Positions 1 through 6,043 are shown, counted from the first letter of the stretch. The stretch: 12,093 nucleotides of DNA from Lutibacter sp. (GCA_030599055.1 JAUVOS010000057.1:1-12093); one strand, 5' to 3'. Numbers and translations are program-made. The notes: generated from the letters alone by a model not told the origin.

Positions 1-34
1 AGTTGGCAATATGACTTTTGACAACTTGCCAACT
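1..34. repeat. 9-bp perfect inverted repeat at window edge
   Basis: AGTTGGCAA (1-9) and TTGCCAACT (26-34) are perfect reverse complements separated by 16 bases. The repeat lies just downstream of the integrase remnant's stop codon. It could be a terminator-like hairpin, an operator or the edge of a mobile element. There is no T-tract on the minus-strand side within the window, and the left flank is cut off, so its role cannot be decided. Confidence 0.4.
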
Positions 35-50
35 TATTTAACAGGAATTA

Positions 51-167
51 TTATTTCAATTTCTTAGAAAGTACATACATCTGCTCACTAACCTTCCTCT
101 TAACCACTTTACCATAACTTTCCTCTGTAACAGTAATGCTACTATGTCCTAATAGTTATTGAGCAAA
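51..167 (-). pseudogene. C-terminal remnant of a tyrosine recombinase (phage-type integrase)
   Basis: Read on the minus strand, 155 to 51 encodes about 34 residues starting LLGHSSITVTEESYGKV and ending SKKLK before a TAA stop. This resembles the last catalytic segment of Bacteroidota tyrosine recombinases: the LGH histidine, a short spacer, then the tyrosine nucleophile (in ESYGKV), followed by a basic tail. Immediately upstream in frame is a TAA (156-158), preceded by Phe-Ala-Gln, and beyond that no recombinase-like sequence can be read. The rest of the gene is therefore missing or decayed. The fragment lies beyond the 3' end of tRNA-Leu and reads away from it, the usual arrangement for an element integrated at a tRNA gene. 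It is probably a scar of a lost element (inference). Identification rests on a short motif. Confidence 0.6.
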
Positions 168-203
168 TTAAAAATATTATGGGGATATTATCATATTAAT
201 AAT

Positions 204-242
204 AACAAAACCCTCACAATCAAATGATTATAAGGGTTTGTT
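204..242 (-). terminator. Terminator after the tRNA-Leu gene
   Basis: AACAAAACCCT (204-214) pairs with AGGGTTTGTT (233-242) with one bulged A. An inner AATC-AAAT-GATT pairing (218-229) can extend the hairpin. On the minus strand the hairpin starts two bases after the tRNA-Leu discriminator base and its 3' arm ends in a T-rich run, as expected for an intrinsic terminator of the tRNA transcript. The stem is nearly symmetric, so it could also act for plus-strand transcription. Confidence 0.65.
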
Positions 243-243
243 G

Positions 244-329
244 TACTCGAGGCGGGACTTGAACCCGCACGGCCATAACTGGCCATTGGATTTTAAGTCC
301 AACGTGTCTACCAATTCCACCACTCGAGC
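244..329 (-). tRNA. tRNA-Leu (anticodon UAA)
   Basis: The minus strand folds as an 86-nt class II tRNA. The acceptor stem GCTCGAG (329-323) pairs with CTCGAGT (251-245), with a G-U wobble at the first pair and discriminator A at 244. The D arm contains TGGTAGACAC. The anticodon stem TTGGA/TCCAA encloses loop CTTAAAA, giving anticodon TAA, which reads UUA/UUG leucine codons. A long variable arm (GGCC...GGCC) is present, and the T arm contains GGTTCAAGTCC. The 3' CCA is not encoded: the next bases read CAA. It lies 9 bases after tRNA-Gly and probably shares its transcript. Confidence 0.96.
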
Positions 330-338
330 GTAGACTTG

Positions 339-410
339 AGCGAAAGACGGGATTCGGACCCGCGACCCTCACCTTGGCAAGGTGATGCTCTACCACTGAG
401 CTACTTTCGC
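339..410 (-). tRNA. tRNA-Gly (anticodon GCC)
   Basis: The minus strand folds as a 72-nt cloverleaf. Acceptor GCGAAAG (410-404) pairs perfectly with CTTTCGC (346-340), with discriminator T at 339. The D arm contains AGCTCAGTGGTAGAGC. The anticodon stem TCACC/GGTGA encloses loop TTGCCAA, giving anticodon GCC for GGC/GGU codons. The T arm contains GGGTCCGAATCCC. No CCA is encoded. It lies upstream of tRNA-Leu on the same strand, behind a good promoter at 436-465. Confidence 0.97.
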
Positions 411-435
411 CTACTTTCCGAGATTAATCGGACGG

Positions 436-465
436 CAAATTTAATATATTTTACAAAACTGCAAA
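436..465 (-). promoter_or_regulatory. Promoter of the tRNA-Gly/tRNA-Leu unit
   Basis: On the minus strand TTTG (465-462) is followed after 18 bases by TAAATTTG (443-436). This matches the Bacteroidota housekeeping promoter (-33 TTTG, -7 TAnnTTTG). The last G of the -7 box is 26 bases before the tRNA-Gly 5' end, so a short 5' leader for RNase P processing is predicted. Confidence 0.6.
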
Positions 466-497
466 GCAATTTTTTAAAGAAATCCACCTTTTATTCT

Positions 498-2261
498 TTA
501 TTTAGCTGTTTTTGGTAAAGTAACTGCTAAATTTAATTCTCTTAACTGCTCTTCTGCAATAGCAGCCGGTGCATCAATCATCACATCACGACCCGAATTA
601 TTTTTTGGAAAAGCAATAAAATCACGAATGGTTTCTTGTCCACCTAAAATAGCGACCAATCTATCCAATCCAAAAGCTAATCCTCCGTGTGGTGGCGCTC
701 CGTATTCAAATGCATTCATCAAAAATCCAAATTGTGCTTGGGCTTCTTCTTTGGTAAATCCTAATAAATCAAACATTCTAGATTGTGTTTCTTTATCGTA
801 AATACGAATAGATCCACCGCCAATTTCATTTCCATTAAGAACCATATCATAGGCATTGGCACGAACTTTACCCGGTTCACTTTCTAACAAGTGCATGTCT
901 TCGGGTTTTGGTGCCGTAAATGGATGATGCATCGCATGATAACGTGCTGTTTCCTCATCCCATTCCAACAATGGAAAATCAACCACCCAAAGTGGGGCAA
1001 ATTTCTCAGGATTTCTTAAACCTAATACATCCGCCATATACATGCGTAAAACACCTAATTGTGTTCGTGTTTTATCGGTGTCTCCAGCTAAAATAAGCAT
1101 TAAATCCCCTTTATTAGCATTCAGTCTTTCAGCCCATTGTGCTAAATCCTCTTGGGAATAAAACTTATCAACCGATGATTTAAAACTGCCATCTTCATTG
1201 CACTTAACCCAAACCAACCCATTAGCGCCAACTTGTGGGCGTTTTACAAAATCTATAAGCTTGTCCGTTTGCTTACGTGAATAATGCCCACAACCGGGGA
1301 CTGCAATACCTACCACCAATTCTACATTATCAAAAACATTAAATCCCTTGTTTTGCGCCAAATCATTGAGTTCTCCAAATTTCATATCAAAACGAATGTC
1401 CGGCTTATCACTACCATATGTTTTTAGCGCTTTATCGTAGGTCATTCTTGGGAATTTATCCACTTCTATTCCTTTAATTTCTTTAAGCAAATGCTTTGTT
1501 AAACCTTCAAAAGCATCCAAAATATCTTCTTGCTCTACAAAAGCCATTTCACAGTCTATCTGTGTAAACTCAGGCTGTCTGTCGGCACGTAAGTCTTCAT
1601 CACGAAAACACTTTACAATTTGAAAATACTTATCCATGCCACCGACCATTAACAACTGCTTAAAGGTCTGTGGTGATTGTGGTAGGGCATAAAACTGTCC
1701 TTCATTCATACGTGAAGGCACGACAAAATCACGAGCTCCTTCGGGTGTCGATTTGATTAAATAAGGTGTTTCTACATCGATAAAACCTTGATCAGATAGA
1801 TATTTACGAACTTCCATCGATACTTTATGACGGAATATTAAATTTTCACGAACCGGTTTACGTCGAATATCTAAATAACGGTATTGCATGCGTAATTCAT
1901 CGCCTCCATCTGTTTTGTCTTCTATGGTAAAAGGAGGCGTTTTAGAATCGTTTAAAACCGTTAATTCACTTACCAATACCTCAATATCACCTGTAGGAAT
2001 TTTATCGTTTTTCGATACACGTTCTATCACTTTTCCTTTCACTTGTATAACAAATTCGCGACCCAAACCTTTTGCCTTGTCTAAAAGGACTTTGTCTGTG
2101 CGTTCCTCGTCTAAAACCAATTGTGTGATACCATAACGATCTCGTAAATCTATCCAAATCATAAATCCTTTGTCACGGATTTTTTGAACCCATCCTGATA
2201 AGATTACTTCCTGGTTTACATTCGTTAATCTTAATTCTCCATTATTATGACTTCTATACAT
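498..2261 (-). CDS. aspS: Aspartate--tRNA ligase (AspRS)
   Basis: Cytoplasmic class II aminoacyl-tRNA synthetase that activates aspartate with ATP and charges tRNA-Asp. The 587-residue length is normal for the bacterial type, which carries a GAD-like insertion. The N-terminal OB-fold anticodon-binding domain spans about residues 1-110 (start MYRSHNNGELRL, then LSGWVQKIRDKG). Class II motif 2 is visible at 219-236 (FRDEDLRADRQPEF). The insertion domain spans about 290-410, followed by GGGSIRIY. Motif 3 is GLAFGLDR at 527-534, with the conserved arginine. The ATG at 2261 gives the conserved family N-terminus. The gene is complete and lies upstream of the two tRNA genes on the same strand. It is divergent from the acyl-CoA synthetase gene across a gap of about 500 bp. 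Whether it also charges tRNA-Asn cannot be judged from sequence alone. Confidence 0.98.
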   Translation of the reverse strand: MYRSHNNGELRLTNVNQEVILSGWVQKIRDKGFMIWIDLRDRYGITQLVLDEERTDKVLLDKAKGLGREFVIQVKGKVIERVSKNDKIPTGDIEVLVSELTVLNDSKTPPFTIEDKTDGGDELRMQYRYLDIRRKPVRENLIFRHKVSMEVRKYLSDQGFIDVETPYLIKSTPEGARDFVVPSRMNEGQFYALPQSPQTFKQLLMVGGMDKYFQIVKCFRDEDLRADRQPEFTQIDCEMAFVEQEDILDAFEGLTKHLLKEIKGIEVDKFPRMTYDKALKTYGSDKPDIRFDMKFGELNDLAQNKGFNVFDNVELVVGIAVPGCGHYSRKQTDKLIDFVKRPQVGANGLVWVKCNEDGSFKSSVDKFYSQEDLAQWAERLNANKGDLMLILAGDTDKTRTQLGVLRMYMADVLGLRNPEKFAPLWVVDFPLLEWDEETARYHAMHHPFTAPKPEDMHLLESEPGKVRANAYDMVLNGNEIGGGSIRIYDKETQSRMFDLLGFTKEEAQAQFGFLMNAFEYGAPPHGGLAFGLDRLVAILGGQETIRDFIAFPKNNSGRDVMIDAPAAIAEEQLRELNLAVTLPKTAK

Positions 2262-2293
2262 ATTATTCTAAATTTTAAGCACCTGCCACACCA

Positions 2294-2305
2294 GCAAGCG
2301 CTTGC
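2294..2305. promoter_or_regulatory. 12-bp palindrome at the aspS transcription start region
   Basis: GCAAGCGCTTGC is a perfect palindrome with an AAGCGCTT core. That core resembles LacI/GalR-family operators, which have a central CpG flanked by A/T. It abuts the predicted aspS -7 box and would lie around the transcription start. It could be a repressor site or a hairpin at the very 5' end of the mRNA. No regulator gene of that family is in the window. Confidence 0.35.
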
Positions 2306-2312
2306 AAATTTA
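2305..2312 (-). promoter_or_regulatory. Predicted -7 box of aspS
   Basis: On the minus strand 2312-2305 reads TAAATTTG, an exact match to the Bacteroidota -7 element TAnnTTTG, 43 bases upstream of the aspS ATG. No convincing TTTG -33 element is seen at the expected distance. Confidence 0.45.
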
Positions 2313-2403
2313 ATGAAATACTAATGAGTTTTTAATAATTTGATTTTTATTTTTTTGAGTCTAAAATAAGTGCTGCGTAACTATTCACCCAGTTCTTTTA
2401 TTT

Positions 2404-2539
2404 CACGCAAAGGCGCAAAGGCGCAAAGAAACAGCTAATATAGCTGTCTTTTTCACTCTTTTCGTGAAAATATAAAATTAATGAATGTAAAGATAAATGC
2501 CTTGCATTCATAAACTTTGCGGCTTTGCGGCTTTGCGAG
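2404..2539. repeat. Inverted-repeat element made of triplicated GCAAAG units
   Basis: The left arm (2404-2428) carries three tandem CGCAAAG-type units (CACGCAAAG, GCGCAAAG, GCGCAAAG). The right arm (2515-2539) carries three CTTTGCG-type units. The 25-base arms are reverse complements apart from three mismatches. The 86 bases between them hold three further perfect inverted repeats: ACAGCTA/TAGCTGT (2431-2437/2441-2447), TTTTCAC/GTGAAAA (2450-2456/2464-2470) and ATGAATG/CATTCAT (2481-2487/2505-2511). No reading frame of note is present. This looks like a non-coding palindromic element, perhaps a dispersed MITE- or REP-like sequence. The first inner hairpin, followed by CTTTTT, could also end plus-strand transcripts. 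Confidence 0.65.
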
Positions 2540-2576
2540 AGAAAATTTTGGCTGAATAGATTCTGTGCTGCTTAAA

Positions 2577-2593
2577 ATATCTCCTAGAGATAT
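2577..2593. promoter_or_regulatory. ATATCTC/GAGATAT palindrome upstream of the acyl-CoA synthetase promoter
   Basis: ATATCTC (2577-2583) and GAGATAT (2587-2593) are perfect reverse complements with a 3-base centre. The palindrome lies 33 bases upstream of the predicted -7 box of the acyl-CoA synthetase gene, a position suited to an activator or repressor site. No known family is assigned. Confidence 0.3.
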
Positions 2594-2607
2594 CTATTTT
2601 ATCAAAA

Positions 2608-2634
2608 TTGGGATTATTATTTATTGTATTTTTG
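2608..2634 (+). promoter_or_regulatory. Predicted promoter of the acyl-CoA synthetase gene
   Basis: TATTTTTG (2627-2634) matches TAnnTTTG exactly, and TTG (2608-2610) lies 16 bases upstream as a partial -33 element. Transcription would start near 2640 and give a leader of about 120 bases that contains the tandem-hairpin repeat at 2676-2741. Confidence 0.4.
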
Positions 2635-2675
2635 ACGTAAATCTTAAAAAAGAAAATATCTGTAGAATAATTATC

Positions 2676-2741
2676 AAATAAAAGGCACTAAACCTCAGGG
2701 CAAGCCCTGAATCCAACACTAAGTCTGATCTTTAAATCGGA
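2676..2741 (+). repeat. Tandem-hairpin repeat, copy 1 (leader of the acyl-CoA synthetase gene)
   Basis: The unit begins AAATAAAAGGCACTAAACC and then folds as TCAGGGC-AA-GCCCTGA (2695-2710, 7 perfect pairs). A second, weaker stem follows: TCTGAT-CTTTAA-ATCGGA (2724-2741, one G-U pair). The 5' half is almost identical to 11954-11998, and the first stem of that copy differs by a compensatory pair (C-G here, T-A there). The copy ends 18 bases before the start codon, so in the transcript it would lie next to the translation initiation region. Confidence 0.6.
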
Positions 2742-2759
2742 ACAATTAAAATATTTAAC

Positions 2760-4553
2760 ATGGAATATCAAAATCTTGGATCAAATATTCGGAAAAACAT
2801 CGACCGTTATCAGCATAAAAATGCTATTTATTATAAAAGTGAACAAAAAACCTGGCGTGGAATTTCGTGGATAGATTTTGGGTTGCAAATTGAAAATATA
2901 TCCCTAGCACTTTTACAATTTGGGATTAAAAGCCAACAAAATATCGCTATTTATGCGCAAAATATGCCTGAATGGATCGTAGCTGATTTGGCGATAATGA
3001 GCATCCGAGCCGTAACTGTTCCTATCTATGCTACAAATTCCACAAAAGAAGTTGAATATATTGTTAAGGATGCGCAAATTAGCGTATTATTTGTGGGTGA
3101 GCAGGAACAATATGATGAAGCGGTAAAGCTTTTAAAAACCAATACATATTTAAAATTGATTGTTGCTTTACGTGATACTATTCAATTTAGCAAGTTGGAA
3201 AATTCTGTTTACTTAAAAGATTTTTCTGCTGTTGAAAAAAATGGAAAATTAACTACTGAATTACAAAAAAGATACAAAGAAAGCACGTTGGATGATTTGG
3301 CATGTATTATTTATACTTCGGGTACAACAGGCGAACCTAAAGGAGTCATGCTGGATCATGCAAATTTTGTGGATACCATTAAAGCGCATGAAATAGAATT
3401 AAAACTTTCGGATGAGGAATCTTCTTTGAGTTTTTTACCCCTTTCACATGTGTTCGAACACAACTGGGTTCTGGTTTGTTTGCACAATGGAATCGAAGTT
3501 TATTTTAATGAAAGTCCTATATTTATAGCCCTTTCTTTAAAAGAAGTAAAACCAAATTATATGTGTGCCGTACCCCGATTTTACGAAAAAGTTTACGGGG
3601 CGATTCAGGAGAATGTAAAATCCGCTTCAAAAACAAAAATGAAGCTGATGAAATGGGCCGTTGCTGTTGGTGAAAGATATAACAATGAATACAAAAGGTT
3701 TGAGTTAAAACCATCCATATTTTTAAAATTAAAATATGGTATTGCCAATAAATTAGTTTTAAGCAAGTTGAGAAACATATTCGGAGGGGAAATCAAAATG
3801 ATGCCTTGTGGAGGCGCTCCGATTGCTGAAAACGTTGTCGCTTTTTTTCACGCCATTGGGATAAATGTAAAAGTAGGTTATGGTTTGACGGAAACGATGG
3901 CAACAGTTACACTTTTTGGGGATACCCATATTGAATTTACCTCCGTGGGAAAAACTATCGCGGGTTCAAGTATAAAAATTGGAGCTAATAATGAAATCTT
4001 GGTTAAGAGTCCGGGGGTTATGAAGGGGTATTACAAAAAACCGGAACAGACTAAAAGTACATTTATTGACGGCTGGCTAAAAACCGGCGATGCGGGAAGA
4101 ATTGATGAAAATGGTAATTTGTATATTACGGATAGAATTAAAGATTTGATGAAAACATCAGGAGGCAAATATATCGCACCTCAAAAATTAGAAACCATAT
4201 TAATAAATGATTCTTTTATTGAACAAATTGCCATTATTGGAGATCAAAAAAAGTTTGTTTCCGCTTTAACAGTTCCAAATTTTGAAGCCATAAAAGCCTA
4301 TGCTAAAAAGCATAAAATTAATTTTGACAGCATTGAAGAACTTATAACTAAAAGTGAAATCGTAGACTTATTTAAAAAACGTTTTGAAGATCTTCAGAAA
4401 AGTTTTTCTGGTTTTGAAAAAATAAAAAAATTCACTTTACTGCCTGAGGAATTCTCAATTGCCGCCGGTGAATTGACCGCAACATTGAAACTAAAACGGA
4501 AAATAATCATAAAAAAATACAAAGACTTGATTGATAAAATGTATAGAGAGTAA
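2760..4553 (+). CDS. Long-chain acyl-CoA synthetase (AMP-forming)
   Basis: ATP-dependent ligase of the AMP-binding (ANL) superfamily. It activates a fatty acid to an acyl-adenylate and then to acyl-CoA, feeding lipid synthesis or beta-oxidation, and is probably membrane-associated in the cytoplasm. The 597-residue length fits FadD15/COG1022-type enzymes. Visible motifs are the P-loop YTSGTTGEPKG (185-195), FLPLSHVFEH (about 225-234), the adenine-binding GGAP (351-354), YGLTET (374-379), and the hinge region with TGD (442-444) and DRIKDLMKTSGGKYIAP (458-474). The ATG at 2760 is preceded by an AT-rich stretch without a clear Shine-Dalgarno sequence. The rsmI gene follows after 32 bases and may be cotranscribed. 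Chain-length preference cannot be read from the sequence. Confidence 0.93.
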   Translation: MEYQNLGSNIRKNIDRYQHKNAIYYKSEQKTWRGISWIDFGLQIENISLALLQFGIKSQQNIAIYAQNMPEWIVADLAIMSIRAVTVPIYATNSTKEVEYIVKDAQISVLFVGEQEQYDEAVKLLKTNTYLKLIVALRDTIQFSKLENSVYLKDFSAVEKNGKLTTELQKRYKESTLDDLACIIYTSGTTGEPKGVMLDHANFVDTIKAHEIELKLSDEESSLSFLPLSHVFEHNWVLVCLHNGIEVYFNESPIFIALSLKEVKPNYMCAVPRFYEKVYGAIQENVKSASKTKMKLMKWAVAVGERYNNEYKRFELKPSIFLKLKYGIANKLVLSKLRNIFGGEIKMMPCGGAPIAENVVAFFHAIGINVKVGYGLTETMATVTLFGDTHIEFTSVGKTIAGSSIKIGANNEILVKSPGVMKGYYKKPEQTKSTFIDGWLKTGDAGRIDENGNLYITDRIKDLMKTSGGKYIAPQKLETILINDSFIEQIAIIGDQKKFVSALTVPNFEAIKAYAKKHKINFDSIEELITKSEIVDLFKKRFEDLQKSFSGFEKIKKFTLLPEEFSIAAGELTATLKLKRKIIIKKYKDLIDKMYRE

Positions 4554-4585
4554 TTTGTTTTAATTTAAAATTATATTCTAAAAAA

Positions 4586-5266
4586 ATGAAATTATTTCTT
4601 GTTCCGACACCGATAGGGAACCTTAAAGACATGACTTTTAGAGCGATAGAAGTTTTGAAAAAGGTGGACTTGATTTTAGCAGAAGACACGCGAACATCTG
4701 GGAAGTTATTGAAACATTATGCTATTCAAACCCCAATGCAATCTTATCATATGCACAATGAGCACAAACTACTAGATAAGATTATTCATCGACTTAAAAG
4801 TGGTGAAACGATGGCATTGATTTCAGATGCCGGAACACCTGCAATTTCTGATCCAGGGTTTTTGTTGGTGCGTGCCTGCGTTACAAACGATATTACTATT
4901 GAAACCTTGCCAGGCGCAACCGCTTTTATTCCGGCATTAGTCAATAGTGGTTTGCCCAATGATAGATTTGTCTTTGAGGGCTTTCTACCTGTTAAAAAGG
5001 GGCGTCAAACCCGTTTGGAGTTTTTAGCAACAGAAACCCGTACGATGATTTTCTACGAATCTCCTCATAAATTATTGAAAACCCTTACACAATTCTCTGA
5101 ATATTTTGGCAAAGACCGAAAAGCAAGCATCTCGCGTGAATTGACAAAACTATATGAAGAAACACAACGTGGTACAGTGGAAGAGCTAACTCAATATTTT
5201 ACAGAAAAAAAACCTAAAGGAGAATTTGTACTTATTGTTGCGGGTAAAAACAAAACAAAGCCTTAA
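4586..5266 (+). CDS. rsmI: 16S rRNA (cytidine-1402-2'-O)-methyltransferase RsmI
   Basis: SAM-dependent tetrapyrrole-methylase-fold enzyme that 2'-O-methylates C1402 in the decoding centre of 16S rRNA. Family motifs are PTPIGNL (7-13), AEDTRTS (32-38), SDAGTPAISDPG (80-91), LPGATA (108-113) and FYESPHKL (157-164). At 226 residues it is shorter than the E. coli protein (about 286), ending after the catalytic core (EFVLIVAGK) without the C-terminal extension. Short forms are common in Bacteroidota, so this is not a truncation. The start 32 bases after the acyl-CoA synthetase stop suggests cotranscription. Its stop (5264-5266) overlaps the TAA (5265-5263) that would have ended the ancestral full-length regulator on the opposite strand. 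Confidence 0.95.
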   Translation: MKLFLVPTPIGNLKDMTFRAIEVLKKVDLILAEDTRTSGKLLKHYAIQTPMQSYHMHNEHKLLDKIIHRLKSGETMALISDAGTPAISDPGFLLVRACVTNDITIETLPGATAFIPALVNSGLPNDRFVFEGFLPVKKGRQTRLEFLATETRTMIFYESPHKLLKTLTQFSEYFGKDRKASISRELTKLYEETQRGTVEELTQYFTEKKPKGEFVLIVAGKNKTKP

Positions 5267-5337
5267 CTGTGTTCATAAATTGAAACCAAACTATCTTTAT
5301 CGATAATTTCAATTCTTTTTCCATAAACTTTTATAAT
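5263..5337 (-). pseudogene. Orphaned C-terminal tail (wing) of the Crp/Fnr regulator
   Basis: Directly after the TGA at 5340-5338, in the same frame, 24 sense codons follow. They begin IIKVYGKRIEIIDKDS, end YEHS, and terminate in TAA at 5265-5263. This reads as the normal wing and C-terminal strand of a Crp-family winged helix (R-D-G-I-I-K-V-x-G-K-x-I-E-I). The TGA sits where many family members have glycine, and GGA to TGA is a single change. With the tail restored the protein would be 227 residues, a usual length for this family. The tail still looks unmutated, so the interruption is recent, an error, or bypassed by readthrough. Confidence 0.75.
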
Positions 5338-5946
5338 TCAGTCACGTCTAAACTCTGAAATTAATCGTATTACAGTTTCAATCGAAAGCCCTGAATATTG
5401 TGCTATTTCTTTACGGGAAACAGGCAAATCAAAACCATAGGTAAAGTAAATTTTCTCTTGAAAAAAAAGCAATACACTTGCCACTTTTCCATACATAGAT
5501 TTACTGATCATATCAAGGGAATTTGATAATATTTTATTAGACGCTTTATTGGTTGTTTCAATAATTCTTTCTGCAAATTTACCATTAGACCTGATTAAAT
5601 CGGTAATAATCGATAGATCAAAAACACAAATAGTACTATTTTCAAGTGCGGTAACAGAATAACTGTATTTCTTATTAGAAAATACATTTTGGATACTTAC
5701 AAAATCCATGGGTTTCCCAAAACTAATAATCTGTTCATTTCCAGATTTGCTTTTTCTGTGTAATTTAATTAAGCCGTCCTGAAGATACTTAAAACTCTTA
5801 ATTTTATCTCCTTGTTTTATAATTCTTTTACCTGCTGGTATTGTTATTTCTGTCCGAGCATTACAATATTTTTCCAGTTCCTCACCTTCGTGTAAGGATT
5901 CAAAAAAAATGGTTTTTATATGACAATTTTGACAACTACAAATCAT
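5338..5946 (-). CDS. Crp/Fnr-family transcriptional regulator, interrupted before the wing
   Basis: A cyclic-nucleotide-binding-like beta-roll spans about residues 30-110 (IPAGKRIIKQGD, then GNEQIISFGKPMDFVSI). A dimerisation helix lies at about 112-145. The helix-turn-helix is at about 176-199 (VSRKEIAQYSGLSIETVIRLISEF). It resembles E. coli FNR more than CRP: CQNC (5-8) matches FNR CQDC (C20/C23), and Cys107 in STICVFD aligns with FNR Cys122. The FNR C29 position is Phe14, however, with extra cysteines at 3 and 28. The recognition helix has E-T-V-I-R where FNR has E-T-I-S-R. An iron-sulfur or thiol redox sensor is plausible but unproven. The frame ends in TGA after SEFRRD, removing the wing; the tail persists in frame (5263-5337). 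No other protein gene in the window uses TGA as its stop. The gene is divergent from the sulfur cassette, which suggests local control. Confidence 0.85.
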   Translation of the reverse strand: MICSCQNCHIKTIFFESLHEGEELEKYCNARTEITIPAGKRIIKQGDKIKSFKYLQDGLIKLHRKSKSGNEQIISFGKPMDFVSIQNVFSNKKYSYSVTALENSTICVFDLSIITDLIRSNGKFAERIIETTNKASNKILSNSLDMISKSMYGKVASVLLFFQEKIYFTYGFDLPVSRKEIAQYSGLSIETVIRLISEFRRD

Positions 5947-5964
5947 TTTATGTAATATTTGCTA

Positions 5965-5972
5965 CAAAGGTA
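5965..5972 (-). promoter_or_regulatory. Predicted -7 box of the Crp/Fnr regulator
   Basis: On the minus strand 5972-5965 reads TACCTTTG, an exact TAnnTTTG match, 18 bases upstream of the ATG at 5946. The leader would be very short. No TTTG is found at the usual -33 spacing. The first two bases of the box are shared with the dyad at 5971-5986, so a bound regulator would cover the core promoter. Confidence 0.5.
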
Positions 5973-6003
5973 TGATATAAATCATAAGTAGTACTATATC
6001 ATA
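5971..6003. promoter_or_regulatory. FNR-like dyad operator with an extra half-site
   Basis: TATGAT-ATAA-ATCATA (5971-5986) is a perfect 6-4-6 dyad with the geometry and TGAT-N4-ATCA core of FNR/CRP-type sites (FNR: TTGAT-N4-ATCAA). A third half-site, ATCATA, occurs at 5998-6003. TATGATATA (5971-5979) and TATATCATA (5995-6003) also form a perfect 9-bp inverted repeat. The site lies between the two predicted transcription starts of the divergent genes, so it is probably read as DNA rather than RNA. It overlaps the regulator's -7 box and would be centred about 70 bases upstream of the cassette's predicted start. Autorepression with activation of the cassette is a possible reading (inference). 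Confidence 0.55.
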
Positions 6004-6015
6004 TCAAAACTAAGC

Positions 6016-6043
6016 TTTGCTCTTTTTTTTGTCAATAATTTTG
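6016..6043 (+). promoter_or_regulatory. Predicted promoter of the sulfur cassette
   Basis: TAATTTTG (6036-6043) matches TAnnTTTG exactly, with TTTG (6016-6019) 16 bases upstream, slightly closer than usual. The leader to the ATG at 6178 would be about 130 bases and includes the hairpin at 6133-6147. Confidence 0.45.

Noticed and set aside
2404..2539. CRISPR array suggested by the repeated GCAAAG units
   Set aside because: Units are only 7-9 bases long with no spacers of regular length, and the two groups are inverted relative to each other.
4586..5266. Truncated rsmI, because it is about 60 residues shorter than the E. coli protein
   Set aside because: All catalytic motifs are present and the protein ends naturally after the core; short forms of this length are usual in Bacteroidota.
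5338..5340. TGA reassigned to glycine, as in some candidate-phylum bacteria, explaining the regulator's internal TGA
   Set aside because: No other protein gene in the window has an in-frame TGA, and the organism reads as a Bacteroidota member with the standard code.
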